Below, piece after piece: positions 1 through 9,097 of a stretch of 64,000 nt of DNA (positions are counted from its first letter, which is position 1; every line of letters starts with the position of its first letter). Location: assembly GCF_014205885.1 (NCBI RefSeq), contig NZ_JACHFB010000002.1:98443-162442 (forward strand), in the 5' to 3' direction. The notes under the pieces are model-generated. The model had not been told where the DNA came from and did not search any database. It saw only the letters and a program-made list of their open reading frames with translations. This DNA comes from Borreliella californiensis (GTDB lineage Bacteria > Spirochaetota > Spirochaetia > Borreliales > Borreliaceae). Both the position numbers and the translations under genes were made by a program.

Positions 1-285
1 TTTTTCTCTTAGGTTAAACGTATAAACTGTTCCGTCAGGAGAGATATCCCAGCTTTTTGCAAGTCCAGGTTTGTTTCCTCCTGTATCAGGATCTCCTGTA
101 ACAAGTCCTTTAAACATTGTGTCTATCATTTTTGATCCGACATTATCGTCTGCTAGTTGAGGGTCAAGACTGCTTGGCTCTGATCCCAAGCTTATTTTAA
201 ATGATACTCCTTCTTTTTTTTCCTTGTTACAACAAAGAAAAGCTAGAAAAAATATTATTAAAAATAATGACTTTTGTAATTTCAT
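1..285 (-). CDS. oppA: OppA-family peptide-binding lipoprotein, 5' part (cut by window edge)
   Basis: The first 95 codons of an oligopeptide-binding lipoprotein, reading leftwards off the window. The start ATG is at 285, with GGAGG about 11 nt upstream. The N-terminus has a basic start, a hydrophobic stretch and a lipobox ending LAFLCC, so the protein should be lipidated and held on the outer face of the inner membrane. The SEPSSLDPQL motif and the following GLAKSWDIS and YTFNLRE blocks match the neighbouring complete OppA closely, so the two are tandem paralogs of the SBP_bac_5 family. By order this would be the second oppA of the B. burgdorferi opp cluster, with the permease and ATPase genes presumably beyond the left edge. 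The identity is secure; only the extent of the gene is unknown. Confidence 0.93.
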   Translation of the reverse strand, partial: MKLQKSLFLIIFFLAFLCCNKEKKEGVSFKISLGSEPSSLDPQLADDNVGSKMIDTMFKGLVTGDPDTGGNKPGLAKSWDISPDGTVYTFNLREK

Positions 286-301
286 AAATTTTTATACCTC
301 C

Positions 302-323
302 ATTTTAAAGTTTGCTTTAAAAT
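302..323. repeat. Perfect 9-bp hairpin between tandem oppA genes
   Basis: Arms 302-310 and 315-323 are exact reverse complements around a 4-nt loop. On the minus strand the hairpin sits just upstream of the GGAGG of the left oppA. It could act as a weak processing, attenuation or 5'-stabilising structure between the two oppA cistrons. No long T-run follows on the minus strand, so it is not a standard terminator. Confidence 0.5.
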
Positions 324-399
324 TTAATTTTATAATTACCCTTTCATAGATATTAATTTTAAATCTTAATTTTAAAATTACTTATTTTATTTGATTTTA

Positions 400-1971
400 T
401 TATTTTTTAGTTTTAATATCTTCATATAAATAGCTTTCTGCAATATTTGGTACCCACCCCGTCCATTTATCATTTCTAAAAAGGTAATGGGATTTGGGTA
501 TATATAAGGGTGTCATAGGAAAATCTTTTTCTACTATTATCTCTTCTGCTTGTCTTAAAATGTCTTGTCTTTTTATTGGATCAAGTTCAAAATTGGATTT
601 TTTTATTAAAGCATCATACTCTTTATTTGAATATTTGTATGCTCCGAAAAAATGATTTTCTGTTGTAAATAAGCTGTCTAAGAATGTTAAAGGATCAAAA
701 TAGTCTCCTATCCATCCCACGCTTGACATTTGGTAATTTCCAGTTCTTCTGCTTCCTAAAAATGTTGTCCATTCTTCATTTTCGATTTCTAAGTTAATGT
801 TTAGTATTTTTTTAAATTGTTCTTGTAAGAATTCTGCTGTTGTTGGCATTCCTCCTGAGATTTTATATTTTAATGTGGGAAATCCTTTCCCATCCGGATA
901 TCCAGCTTCAGCTAAAAGTTTTTTTGCATTCTCAGGATCAAATAGTATTAAATTTTTTCCATAAGAATAATCATCAAATTTTGGAGTTAGGTTTCTTGTT
1001 GGATCTGAGCTTCCTTTTAAAACTACTTTAGTTAAAGTTTCTCTGTCAATAGCAAGGGAGATAGCTTGTCTAACTTTTAAATTGTCCAATGGTTTTTTTG
1101 TTGTATTGAATGCTATATATGCCATTCCGTTTTTTAATCCGGAGTAATAATCATCTCTTATTTTAATTTCTTCTAAATTATTTTTTTCTGCTCCTTGTAG
1201 AAAATCGATTTCACCGTTTATGTACATATTGTAAGCTACACTACCTTCTGTTGGGTAAAATATTACTTCATCAATTTCTACATTGTTTGCATTATAATAT
1301 TTATCATTTTTTTCTATTACGATTTTATCGTTAATTGATCTTTCTTTAAGTTTGTATGCACCACTAACAACCATATTTTCAGGATTTGTCCAATTTTCTC
1401 CATATTTTTCAACAATATGCATTGGAACTGGTATGTATGCTGTGTTTGTTAGCATATCAGGAAAATAAGGCTTTGGAGATGTCAATGTTATCTCTAGGGT
1501 TTTGCTGTCAATAGCTTTTATGCCAAGCTCAGATTCAGGTACTGTCTCATCAAAATATTCTTGTGCGTTTTTTATTGTAGATTTTAGTAAATTAGCATAC
1601 ATTGCAGCTGTTTTTTTATTTAAAATTCTTAGATAGGATTTTTTTATCTCCTCAGCAGTAATGGCAATTCCATCGCTCCAAACCACATCTTCTCTTAGGT
1701 TAAATGTGTAAACAATTCCATCATCAGAAATATTCCAACTTTTTGCAAGTCCTGGTTTATATTTTCCAGTTTGAGAATCTTTTACTGCTAGGCCTAAGAA
1801 TAAGTTTGTAATAATATTGCTACCGTAAAGGTCTGTTGAGAGCTGAGGATCAAGTGATGATGGCTCGCTTAAGTTTGATACTCTGAAAACTATTTTTTCT
1901 TTTTTAGTATTATTAATACATGCTATTAAAGAGAAAATTATTAGCATTAAGGCTATTTTTGTATATTTCAT
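400..1971 (-). CDS. oppA: OppA oligopeptide-binding lipoprotein (OppA-1 type)
   Basis: Periplasmic solute-binding lipoprotein that captures peptides for the Opp ABC importer, the main amino-acid source for this auxotroph. I chose the ATG at 1971 (523 aa) because AAGGA lies about 8 nt upstream; the reading frame extends to a TTG at 1989, but that lacks an SD and would put extra charged residues before the signal. The lipoprotein signal MKYTKIALMLIIFSLIAC has its lipidated cysteine at residue 18. The mature protein carries SEPSSLDPQL and GLAKSWNIS, as in the SBP_bac_5 family, over the usual length of about 520 aa. It is tandem with a paralog 114 bp downstream and divergent from the acyltransferase-like gene. 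Confidence 0.95.
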   Translation of the reverse strand: MKYTKIALMLIIFSLIACINNTKKEKIVFRVSNLSEPSSLDPQLSTDLYGSNIITNLFLGLAVKDSQTGKYKPGLAKSWNISDDGIVYTFNLREDVVWSDGIAITAEEIKKSYLRILNKKTAAMYANLLKSTIKNAQEYFDETVPESELGIKAIDSKTLEITLTSPKPYFPDMLTNTAYIPVPMHIVEKYGENWTNPENMVVSGAYKLKERSINDKIVIEKNDKYYNANNVEIDEVIFYPTEGSVAYNMYINGEIDFLQGAEKNNLEEIKIRDDYYSGLKNGMAYIAFNTTKKPLDNLKVRQAISLAIDRETLTKVVLKGSSDPTRNLTPKFDDYSYGKNLILFDPENAKKLLAEAGYPDGKGFPTLKYKISGGMPTTAEFLQEQFKKILNINLEIENEEWTTFLGSRRTGNYQMSSVGWIGDYFDPLTFLDSLFTTENHFFGAYKYSNKEYDALIKKSNFELDPIKRQDILRQAEEIIVEKDFPMTPLYIPKSHYLFRNDKWTGWVPNIAESYLYEDIKTKK

Positions 1972-2012
1972 GGGATTTTCCTTTTTCAATATTTTATGTA
2001 TTTTCTGTTCTC

Positions 2013-2041
2013 ATTCTTTATTAATCTTTTTAATAAAGAAT
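2013..2041. repeat. Inverted repeat, 12-bp arms, upstream of oppA
   Basis: Arms 2013-2024 and 2030-2041 are perfect reverse complements separated by 5 nt, all A/T plus one G/C pair. The repeat lies 42-70 nt upstream of the oppA start on the minus strand, so it would form a hairpin in the oppA leader or act as an operator. Confidence 0.55.
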
Positions 2042-2099
2042 ATTTATTTTGCTTTAATTTTAAATATATATGCCTCCAGTACTTTGATTTGTCTTATGT

Positions 2100-2199
2100 T
2101 AAAATTTTACTTTAATTTTTACAATAAAAAAAGTCTAATAACCTTAATAGTTTTAGTGTTATTTGTTTATTGTTTCAAGCTAAAATTTTACTTTAATTT
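2100..2199. repeat. 19-bp exact direct repeat, 81 bp apart
   Basis: TAAAATTTTACTTTAATTT occurs at 2100-2118 and again at 2181-2199. The second copy lies just upstream of the TATAAT at 2215, where an upstream element or regulator site could sit. Confidence 0.6.
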
Positions 2200-2214
2200 G
2201 TGTAACAAATAAGG

Positions 2215-2220
2215 TATAAT
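2215..2220 (+). promoter_or_regulatory. Candidate -10 (TATAAT) for the acyltransferase-like gene
   Basis: An exact TATAAT preceded by AAGG. The same AAGGTATAAT string occurs at 9052-9061 upstream of the FecR-like gene. No good -35 is visible at 16-18 bp, so the call rests on the -10 and its position. Confidence 0.35.
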
Positions 2221-2363
2221 GGTGTGAAATGTTTTCAAAAATGTATGCTTGTTTAATATTAGTTATTTATTGTTAGTCTTATAAGTTTTTTGTTTGCAGT
2301 AAATAAAATAATGTAACTAATGGTTAAGTGGCAACATAGAATTCTTTAAAGGGTGCTGGTTTT

Positions 2364-3260
2364 ATGTTTGTACAAAATGAAAGTTTTGATAAATATTTTA
2401 AAGACATGGAAAGTGACTTTGTAAGTCAATTTAAGTCTGTTGAAAATGTTAATTATTTGGATAAATCTTATCGAAATGCAGATTTTAATAGTAGAAGATT
2501 AGTAGATAGAATGATAGAGAGACTTCTTGAGAGTGGATCTACCATTGTTGGCATGCAAAATATTTTAGAACTTTACCAAAAGACTAAATCTGGCAAGTCT
2601 TCAATTATATTAATGGAGCATTATAGTAATTTTGATTTTCCTTGTTTTCAGTTTTTGCTTTACAAAATGGGTTATCATGATATTGCAGATCATATTATCC
2701 CAATAGCTGGAGTTAAGCTTTTCAGAGATAATTTATTTGTTAAAACTCTTTCTTTGGGATACAATGCAATATTAGTGTATCCACCGCACGCATTTGTTGG
2801 GGTTGGTTTAGAACATGCGAGGCAAAGGCGTGTTTTTAATGCTAATTCTATGAAGTATATTTATGAAAAGAAAAATAGTGGGTACATCATACTTATTTTT
2901 CCTACTGCTACTAGGTATAGAAAAGGGAGGCCTGAAACAAAAAAAATAATTTTAGAAATTGGCAATTATTTTAAAATTTTTGATTATTATTTGATGATTG
3001 GAGTCAATGGTAATGTTTTAGAAGTTTCTAAGGATGGAGATATGTCTCACGATGTTTTTAAGAGAGACTCTCTTATATATAATGCTGATAAGGTTATAAG
3101 CATTGTTGAGTATAGGGATAAAATTTTAAACACTTTAAAAGATTCTCAGACAGAGATTAAAAAGGAAGTTTTGGGTTTAAAAATTGCCAAAGATTTAGAA
3201 AATCGCTTTAATATTCTTCATGCAGAAGGGTTTGAATTTTATAAAAAGAGCCTTTTATGA
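2364..3260 (+). CDS. Glycerol-3-phosphate acyltransferase-like protein
   Basis: Probable membrane-associated acyltransferase for the first step of phospholipid synthesis (acyl transfer to glycerol-3-phosphate). The protein is 298 aa. The diagnostic HX4D motif is seen as EHYSNFD, with His86 and Asp91 as the expected catalytic pair. A later FPTATRYRKGRPE block corresponds to the phosphate-binding motif of PlsB-type enzymes. The protein is much shorter than E. coli PlsB and carries only the acyltransferase core. The start ATG has AAAGGG upstream. The next gene starts 21 bp later, so they are probably cotranscribed. It corresponds to the gene annotated as glycerol-3-phosphate acyltransferase (BB0327) in B. 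burgdorferi; the substrate is inferred from the family. Confidence 0.8.
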   Translation: MFVQNESFDKYFKDMESDFVSQFKSVENVNYLDKSYRNADFNSRRLVDRMIERLLESGSTIVGMQNILELYQKTKSGKSSIILMEHYSNFDFPCFQFLLYKMGYHDIADHIIPIAGVKLFRDNLFVKTLSLGYNAILVYPPHAFVGVGLEHARQRRVFNANSMKYIYEKKNSGYIILIFPTATRYRKGRPETKKIILEIGNYFKIFDYYLMIGVNGNVLEVSKDGDMSHDVFKRDSLIYNADKVISIVEYRDKILNTLKDSQTEIKKEVLGLKIAKDLENRFNILHAEGFEFYKKSLL

Positions 3261-3280
3261 GCTAGGAACTTGATTGCAAT

Positions 3281-6085
3281 ATGCCTGATTTAGATAAGAT
3301 AATACAGTTTAAAAGAGAAATATTAGATAATCTTTCTAATGAAAGATTATCTAAAGAATCTTTTGGTGTGAGTATGGATGTTAAGCTTCCTGAGCCTGGA
3401 GAGAGAATTGTTCCTTGGATAAGCGAGGATCTTGCTTTAGAGGAAAATAATGATGAGCTTGATTTAAATTTTATGCTTGATGCTCTTGAGAGTGAGGATA
3501 AATTGTCTTATTCTGACATTTTTAATGACAATTTACCTTTAAGTGGTTCTGACTTGAAGGTTGATGTAGATTCAGAGCTTTCAACTTTGAATAACGATTT
3601 TGATGTTTCTTCTGGCGATTTTTTTGAGAATGATATTGAGAAAGCTTTTGATGATAATTCTATTGATTTAGAAATGGCTTCTAAGTTTGATTTTGATGAT
3701 TTAACCAATTCCTCAGAACTAAGTTCTGAGGAATTGGTTAAAAATCAAAGCAATAATAATTTTTTTAAAGCTGGTAATGATTCTTCTGTTTCGGAGGATA
3801 GTAATTTTTTACAATCTAATGAGTCTAATGAATTCAATATTGGTGATGCAGCAAATGGTGAAAACCAAACAGACGAACAATCAGAGATGTTTGCTGAGGA
3901 TAGTTTGAATTTAAGTGTCGATGAGGATGATTTTGAAAATGTTGCAGATGATTTTAAATTTTTAGAGTATGATCAAAATGCAAATTTTAAACGTTTTGAA
4001 TTTAAAGTTAATTATCCATTATTTTTAAAACATTTAAATTCTTATCCCAGAAATTTAAGAATTGCAATTGCTGAGGCTTTAACCAAGGAGAATGTTTCAA
4101 GGTTTAAACTTGAAGCGCTAATTGATCTTGTTGAAAAAAATACAAAAAGGTTGAAGTTTATTGCTAAATTTGTAGGGGATATTGTTGGGCGATCTATTAA
4201 ATTGCCCGTAATTTATTTTAAGGCGGAAGAATTTAGCAAGCTTCAGCAAAAATTAAGCTATAGAGTCTCAAGGGCTTTGTTGCCTTTGATAAAAATAGCT
4301 TCTCTTTTTGTTGTTTTAGTTTTATTTTTTTTGTACCTTATAGTAGATGTAGTATTTTTTTATGTTGCTTCTGAGAGCAAGTATAAAGAGGGCATAGAAT
4401 CTATATATGCAAATAAAAGAGAGCTTGCAAAAGCTATCTTTAGAGATGCTTATTATATTAGGCCTAATGATAAATGGTTTGTCAATTATGCTAAAGCGTT
4501 TGAAGACGTTAGAGATTTTGATAGTGCTGAAGAGAAGTATGAGGAATTATTTACGATTGAGCCTTTTTCTAAAAATTTTACAAGCAGAAGGCGAAAAAAG
4601 TTTAATAAGGAAGGATATATTGCGTATGCTTCTATGAAAATTAATCTTGGAGAACACTCTGAGGCTAATTCAATACTTGATGAGGTCATATCTTATGATC
4701 TTTACGATTATGATGCTTTAGTATTAAAGGGAGATAATTATTTTAAATGGGCTAAGATAAATTCTAATTACTATAAAGATAGTATTAATAGCTATACAGT
4801 TGTACTTTCTAAATATGGACAAAAAAAGGAAATTTTATTTAAACTTTTCAATGCTTATATTGAAGCTAATTTAGATACCGAATCTGACAATGTTAATAAT
4901 TTTATTAAGTCAAATGAAATTCTAGATATTGATGAGGTTGTTTATACAAAATATGTTAAAAAGCTTGTAGACAAGTATATTTCTTTTGTGACTTATAATC
5001 GGAGAGCAAATAATCTTGCTATAAATTTAAATTATCTTAATGGGCAGACAAATTTATTGAATAAGGAATTTTCTGGTTTTAAAAGAAATGATGGCAGAAC
5101 TGTTTTTAAGCTTGACAATAATGTTAATATGAATTCAGAGATTGAATACATTCTCAGAAAAATATTAAATAAAAATCCCAATTACGACAAGGCGCTTTTT
5201 GAAAGTGGAAGATATTCGTATTACATAGGGGATTTTAAGAAGGCCGAAGTTTATTTGCTTAAAGCATTAAATAGCTTTAGGCAAATAAACTCAATTGAAG
5301 ATGCTGAGGATAAGATATTGGCTTATAAAATTTTAGCAGACATTTATGAAAAATCTCGAGATTCTCTTAGGGCTAGTAATATTATTGGTTTGGCCTTGAG
5401 CGATTATTCTTTTTATAAAAAACACAATCTTATAAAAGGATCTAAAGAGGTTTCTTCAATTTATGAAAAGCAAGGTGATATTCTTAGGTCTTTAAATGAC
5501 TTTAAGTCTGCGATATCTTCTTATAAATTGGCAATAAACGAGGGTGTTGATTATCCAGATGTTTACTATAAAGTTGGACTACTTAGTTACAGGGAAAATA
5601 ATTATGATGATGCATTGAAATATTTATTTAAAGTAGAGAGCATGGCTGGGTTTTCAAGTAGTAACGAAGTTTTAAATTCTATTGCCTTAACCCTTTATAA
5701 GATAGGTGATTTTTTAGCTTCTAGGAGTTATTATTTAAGAGTTATGCAAAATTTAGAACTAGAGAAGGCCAATGTTTTAAATTTTAATCCCAAGGAAAAT
5801 GATTATCATAAAACTCTTTTATTAAAAGAAATTGAAACTTATAATAATCTTGGGGTTGTGGAAGTAATGGCGTCTTTTTCGTCTATAAGAGATGCTAAAC
5901 TTTTTAATTCTGGAGTTAGCAATTTAAGCGAATCAGCTAAGATTTTTGATATATTAAATAGAGATGAAGATATGGTAAAAAGTGTTAAAAAAGATCTTGC
6001 TAGTTTAAATCTCAGGAATATTTTTAAGAATAGTTTTTCTAAGTCAAATGTTTTATTTTATGAAAATTTATCTGAAAAACTTTAA
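3281..6085 (+). CDS. flcA: Flagellar collar protein FlcA-type (acidic cytoplasmic region, TM, TPR)
   Basis: A 934-aa protein. Residues about 1-235 are an acidic, Ser/Asn-rich low-complexity region; about 236-330 is a basic helical segment; one strong transmembrane helix lies near 334-362; the rest is a periplasmic region of TPR-like repeats (for example near 645-680 and 755-800). The architecture and position match BB0326 of B. burgdorferi, reported as FlcA, a periplasmic flagellar collar component needed for stator assembly; the match is from memory, not from a search. ATG at 3281 with AGGA 13 nt upstream is the only reasonable start. Two unusually long perfect hairpins lie within the first 160 codons. 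It sits between the acyltransferase-like gene and the vWA gene on the same strand. Confidence 0.75.
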   Translation: MPDLDKIIQFKREILDNLSNERLSKESFGVSMDVKLPEPGERIVPWISEDLALEENNDELDLNFMLDALESEDKLSYSDIFNDNLPLSGSDLKVDVDSELSTLNNDFDVSSGDFFENDIEKAFDDNSIDLEMASKFDFDDLTNSSELSSEELVKNQSNNNFFKAGNDSSVSEDSNFLQSNESNEFNIGDAANGENQTDEQSEMFAEDSLNLSVDEDDFENVADDFKFLEYDQNANFKRFEFKVNYPLFLKHLNSYPRNLRIAIAEALTKENVSRFKLEALIDLVEKNTKRLKFIAKFVGDIVGRSIKLPVIYFKAEEFSKLQQKLSYRVSRALLPLIKIASLFVVLVLFFLYLIVDVVFFYVASESKYKEGIESIYANKRELAKAIFRDAYYIRPNDKWFVNYAKAFEDVRDFDSAEEKYEELFTIEPFSKNFTSRRRKKFNKEGYIAYASMKINLGEHSEANSILDEVISYDLYDYDALVLKGDNYFKWAKINSNYYKDSINSYTVVLSKYGQKKEILFKLFNAYIEANLDTESDNVNNFIKSNEILDIDEVVYTKYVKKLVDKYISFVTYNRRANNLAINLNYLNGQTNLLNKEFSGFKRNDGRTVFKLDNNVNMNSEIEYILRKILNKNPNYDKALFESGRYSYYIGDFKKAEVYLLKALNSFRQINSIEDAEDKILAYKILADIYEKSRDSLRASNIIGLALSDYSFYKKHNLIKGSKEVSSIYEKQGDILRSLNDFKSAISSYKLAINEGVDYPDVYYKVGLLSYRENNYDDALKYLFKVESMAGFSSSNEVLNSIALTLYKIGDFLASRSYYLRVMQNLELEKANVLNFNPKENDYHKTLLLKEIETYNNLGVVEVMASFSSIRDAKLFNSGVSNLSESAKIFDILNRDEDMVKSVKKDLASLNLRNIFKNSFSKSNVLFYENLSEKL
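3323..3354. repeat. Perfect 14-bp hairpin inside the flcA-like gene
   Basis: Arms 3323-3336 and 3341-3354 are exact reverse complements with a 4-nt loop, starting 42 nt after the start codon. Confidence 0.85.
3700..3742. repeat. 43-nt near-perfect palindrome inside the flcA-like gene
   Basis: Arms 3700-3720 and 3722-3742 are exact reverse complements, 21 bp each, around one central A. The palindrome lies in frame in the acidic linker, around codons 140-154. It is too long to be likely by chance even in AT-rich DNA, and it is not intergenic, so it is not a normal terminator. Confidence 0.9.
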
Positions 6086-6135
6086 TTATAGATATTATTC
6101 ATTGGTTTTAAGTTATTTATGAGGACGGTTTCCTT

Positions 6136-7245
6136 ATGAAGAGAATTTTTTTATTTCTTTTTATTAGCTTTTATTTGTTTGGATTTGAAGATGGTTCTTT
6201 AAAAATAGGCATTGATGATGTTTATGTTGAGGCTCATGAAGAGGGATTTCATCTTTTTATTAGAAAAAAACCTGCAATCAAATCAGTAATATTGACAGAG
6301 TCTTTTGAAATTCCCGATAAAAAAAAAGATGTGGCTACTTATTCATTTCGTACATTAAGTTATAATAAGGTTAATGGAGATGAAATTAGGATTTTAAATG
6401 GAAGAGTTATTAAGAATAAAGAACTTTTATCATTGACATCTTCTACTCCTGTTCCTAATAAAAAGTTTGGAGAAGCTTTTCATATATTGATTCCAAAAAA
6501 ATTAAAATATGGATTTCCAAATTTTTCAACAAGAAGTGGTGAGATTGACTTAGAAATATTAAAAAACAAAAAAGAGCCCTTTTGGTTTTCTATTAGATCT
6601 TTTGAGAAAAAATATAATGATTATTTGGGTAGGTATCAAGACAATGCTTATGAATTGCTTTTCAAGGATAACCAAAAACATGGAAAAATGGAATTTAATG
6701 AGTTAAAGGATACTTTTACAAAATTTTCAGATGAGGTTGTTATTGCTAATAATGGTATTGATATTGTTGATAAAATAAACAAAATTTTAAAAAACTCAGA
6801 AGATTCAGTTTATGATTTAGATTTAGTGCTTGTTGTCGATGTTACTGACAGTATGAAAAGCAATATTGATATTTTAAAAGAGCATTTGTTTTCAATAATA
6901 GAACCTCAACTTAAAAAGTTTAAATCCTACAGAATAGGTCTTGTTTTTTATAAAGACTATCTTGAAGATTTTTTAACCAAAGCTTTTGATTTTAATACTA
7001 TTCCTTATTTAAATAATATTCTTAAATATGTTAATGTTGGTGGTGGTGGAGATTATCCAGAAGCTGTGTTTGAGGGGATTGATGCTGCTGTAACGCAGTT
7101 TGATTGGCGAGCAGAAAGAAGATTTATTATTGTTATAGGAGATGCACCTCCTCATGAGTATCCAAGAGGGTCTGTTGTTTATAAAGATGTTATCAGTTCT
7201 GCAAAGGAAAAGGATATTACAATTTATGGAATAATATTTCAGTAA
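6136..7245 (+). CDS. Exported von Willebrand factor A-like protein
   Basis: 369 aa with a signal peptide (about the first 17 residues, ending YLFGF). The C-terminal third (about 225 onward) looks like a vWA fold: a hydrophobic strand followed by DVTDSM, a variant of the DxSxS metal-binding motif, then GGGGDYPEAVFEGI and IIVIGDAPPHEYP, typical of later MIDAS-side strands. The N-terminal 220 residues are not recognised. It is probably a periplasmic protein that binds a partner through a metal site. The start ATG has GAGGA upstream, and the gene follows flcA by 50 bp, so a link with the flagellar collar or envelope is possible but is inference. It ends 21 bp from the convergent lipoprotein gene. 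Confidence 0.65.
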   Translation: MKRIFLFLFISFYLFGFEDGSLKIGIDDVYVEAHEEGFHLFIRKKPAIKSVILTESFEIPDKKKDVATYSFRTLSYNKVNGDEIRILNGRVIKNKELLSLTSSTPVPNKKFGEAFHILIPKKLKYGFPNFSTRSGEIDLEILKNKKEPFWFSIRSFEKKYNDYLGRYQDNAYELLFKDNQKHGKMEFNELKDTFTKFSDEVVIANNGIDIVDKINKILKNSEDSVYDLDLVLVVDVTDSMKSNIDILKEHLFSIIEPQLKKFKSYRIGLVFYKDYLEDFLTKAFDFNTIPYLNNILKYVNVGGGGDYPEAVFEGIDAAVTQFDWRAERRFIIVIGDAPPHEYPRGSVVYKDVISSAKEKDITIYGIIFQ

Positions 7246-7266
7246 AAATTTTTGTTTTTAAAATTA

Positions 7267-7626
7267 TTATTTTTTATCATTTTCTATTTTATTTAATATT
7301 TTTTTAGCTAAAGGTTTAATCCATTTGGGCATTTCTATATTATTTTCTATTAACTCTTGAAAGATTTTTTTCGCTTGTTCTGTTTTGTTTATTGTATAGT
7401 ATATGAATGCAATTTCATATTTACCAGTAGCAACTATATTTGGATTGTGAGCAAAATTTTGAATCATTTTTTCGTATGCTTTTAAAGCAGAGTTATAATC
7501 ATTAACATTGATAGCTTTTTGAGCTTCTCTGAGATAAACGCCATAAGGAGTTTCTTTTGTTAATTTTTCTAGGTTAATTGTATAGCAGGAAATAAATATT
7601 AAGTTTAGGAATATTAGCTTTTTCAT
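7267..7626 (-). CDS. Short BamD-like TPR lipoprotein
   Basis: 119 aa. The N-terminus MKKLIFLNLIFISC has a lipobox with Cys14, so it is a lipoprotein. The rest forms about two TPR-like helical pairs (YNSALKAYEKMIQNF, YEIAFIYYTINKTEQAKKIF). This matches BB0324, described as a BamD-like partner of BamA in the outer-membrane assembly complex of B. burgdorferi, though E. coli BamD is twice as long with five TPRs. The start ATG has AAAGAG upstream. It lies downstream of the LysM lipoprotein gene, separated by a hairpin that probably uncouples them. Confidence 0.75.
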   Translation of the reverse strand: MKKLIFLNLIFISCYTINLEKLTKETPYGVYLREAQKAINVNDYNSALKAYEKMIQNFAHNPNIVATGKYEIAFIYYTINKTEQAKKIFQELIENNIEMPKWIKPLAKKILNKIENDKK

Positions 7627-7679
7627 TTTTTGTCTCTTTTAGAATATTTTTATTTTTTAATTTTATTAGATATAAAACA

Positions 7680-7708
7680 AGAAAGCAAGGCCAAGGGCCT
7701 TGCTTTCT
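7680..7708. terminator. Strong hairpin terminator, possibly bidirectional
   Basis: Perfect 13-bp stem (7680-7692 with 7696-7708) and a 3-nt loop, GC-rich for this genome. On the minus strand it lies 13 nt past the stop of the LysM lipoprotein gene and is followed by TGTTTTAT. On the plus strand it is followed by a T5 run, so it may also stop read-through from the vWA gene. It is the clearest terminator in the window. Confidence 0.8.
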
Positions 7709-7720
7709 GATCGTTTTTGC

Positions 7721-8869
<1,149 letters not shown>

Positions 8870-8943
8870 CTAATGACTTGGCTTTTATTATCTTTAAAAG
8901 TAAGAACCTCTAAATATTAAAGTTTTTACTTTAACTATTTATT

Positions 8944-8952
8944 AGTATAGCA
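8944..8952 (-). promoter_or_regulatory. Candidate extended -10 for the LysM lipoprotein gene
   Basis: Read on the minus strand the sequence is TGCTATACT, an extended -10. It would give a leader of roughly 80 nt. The -35 region (TTTTAT at 17 bp) is weak. Confidence 0.4.
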
Positions 8953-9055
8953 ATTATATTATGTTAATAAAAACTTAATATTTTTTAATTCTTAAATTAA
9001 ATTATACTTCTTTTTTACTATTGTTCAAAGTGTAATAAATTTATGTAAAACAAGG

Positions 9056-9061
9056 TATAAT
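9056..9061 (+). promoter_or_regulatory. Candidate -10 (TATAAT) for the FecR-like gene
   Basis: An exact TATAAT within TGTAAAACAAGGTATAAT. The motif resembles the -10 region at 2204-2220 (TGTAACAAATAAGGTATAAT reading), suggesting a shared promoter style. The start site would be about 30 nt upstream of the inferred ATT start. Confidence 0.35.
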
Positions 9062-9097
9062 TAAATTTATGAGTTTTTCAAAGATCAGGAGAACTAT

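Larger units (their letters stand above)
1972..2363. promoter_or_regulatory. Divergent intergenic region with inverted and direct repeats
   Basis: A non-coding gap of 392 bp between oppA (minus) and the acyltransferase-like gene (plus). It contains an inverted repeat with 12-bp arms (2013-2024 and 2030-2041), an exact 19-bp direct repeat (2100-2118 and 2181-2199), and a TATAAT at 2215-2220 that could be the -10 of the plus-strand gene, giving a leader of over 130 nt. Small hydrophobic reading frames cross the region, but I see no start with a ribosome-binding site, so I regard them as chance. Confidence 0.5.

Noticed and set aside
2014..2040. Oppositely oriented repeat as a terminator
   Set aside because: Genes on both sides diverge, so no transcript ends here; it is better read as leader or operator structure.
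1970..2212. 80-codon hydrophobic frame across the oppA promoter region
   Set aside because: It starts antisense to the oppA start, has no SD and consists of AT-rich Phe/Leu/Ile codons expected by chance; the region has repeats that fit regulation better.
3059..3075. 17-nt palindrome in the acyltransferase-like gene
   Set aside because: 8-bp arms only, made of AGAG/CTCT repeats; likely coincidence.
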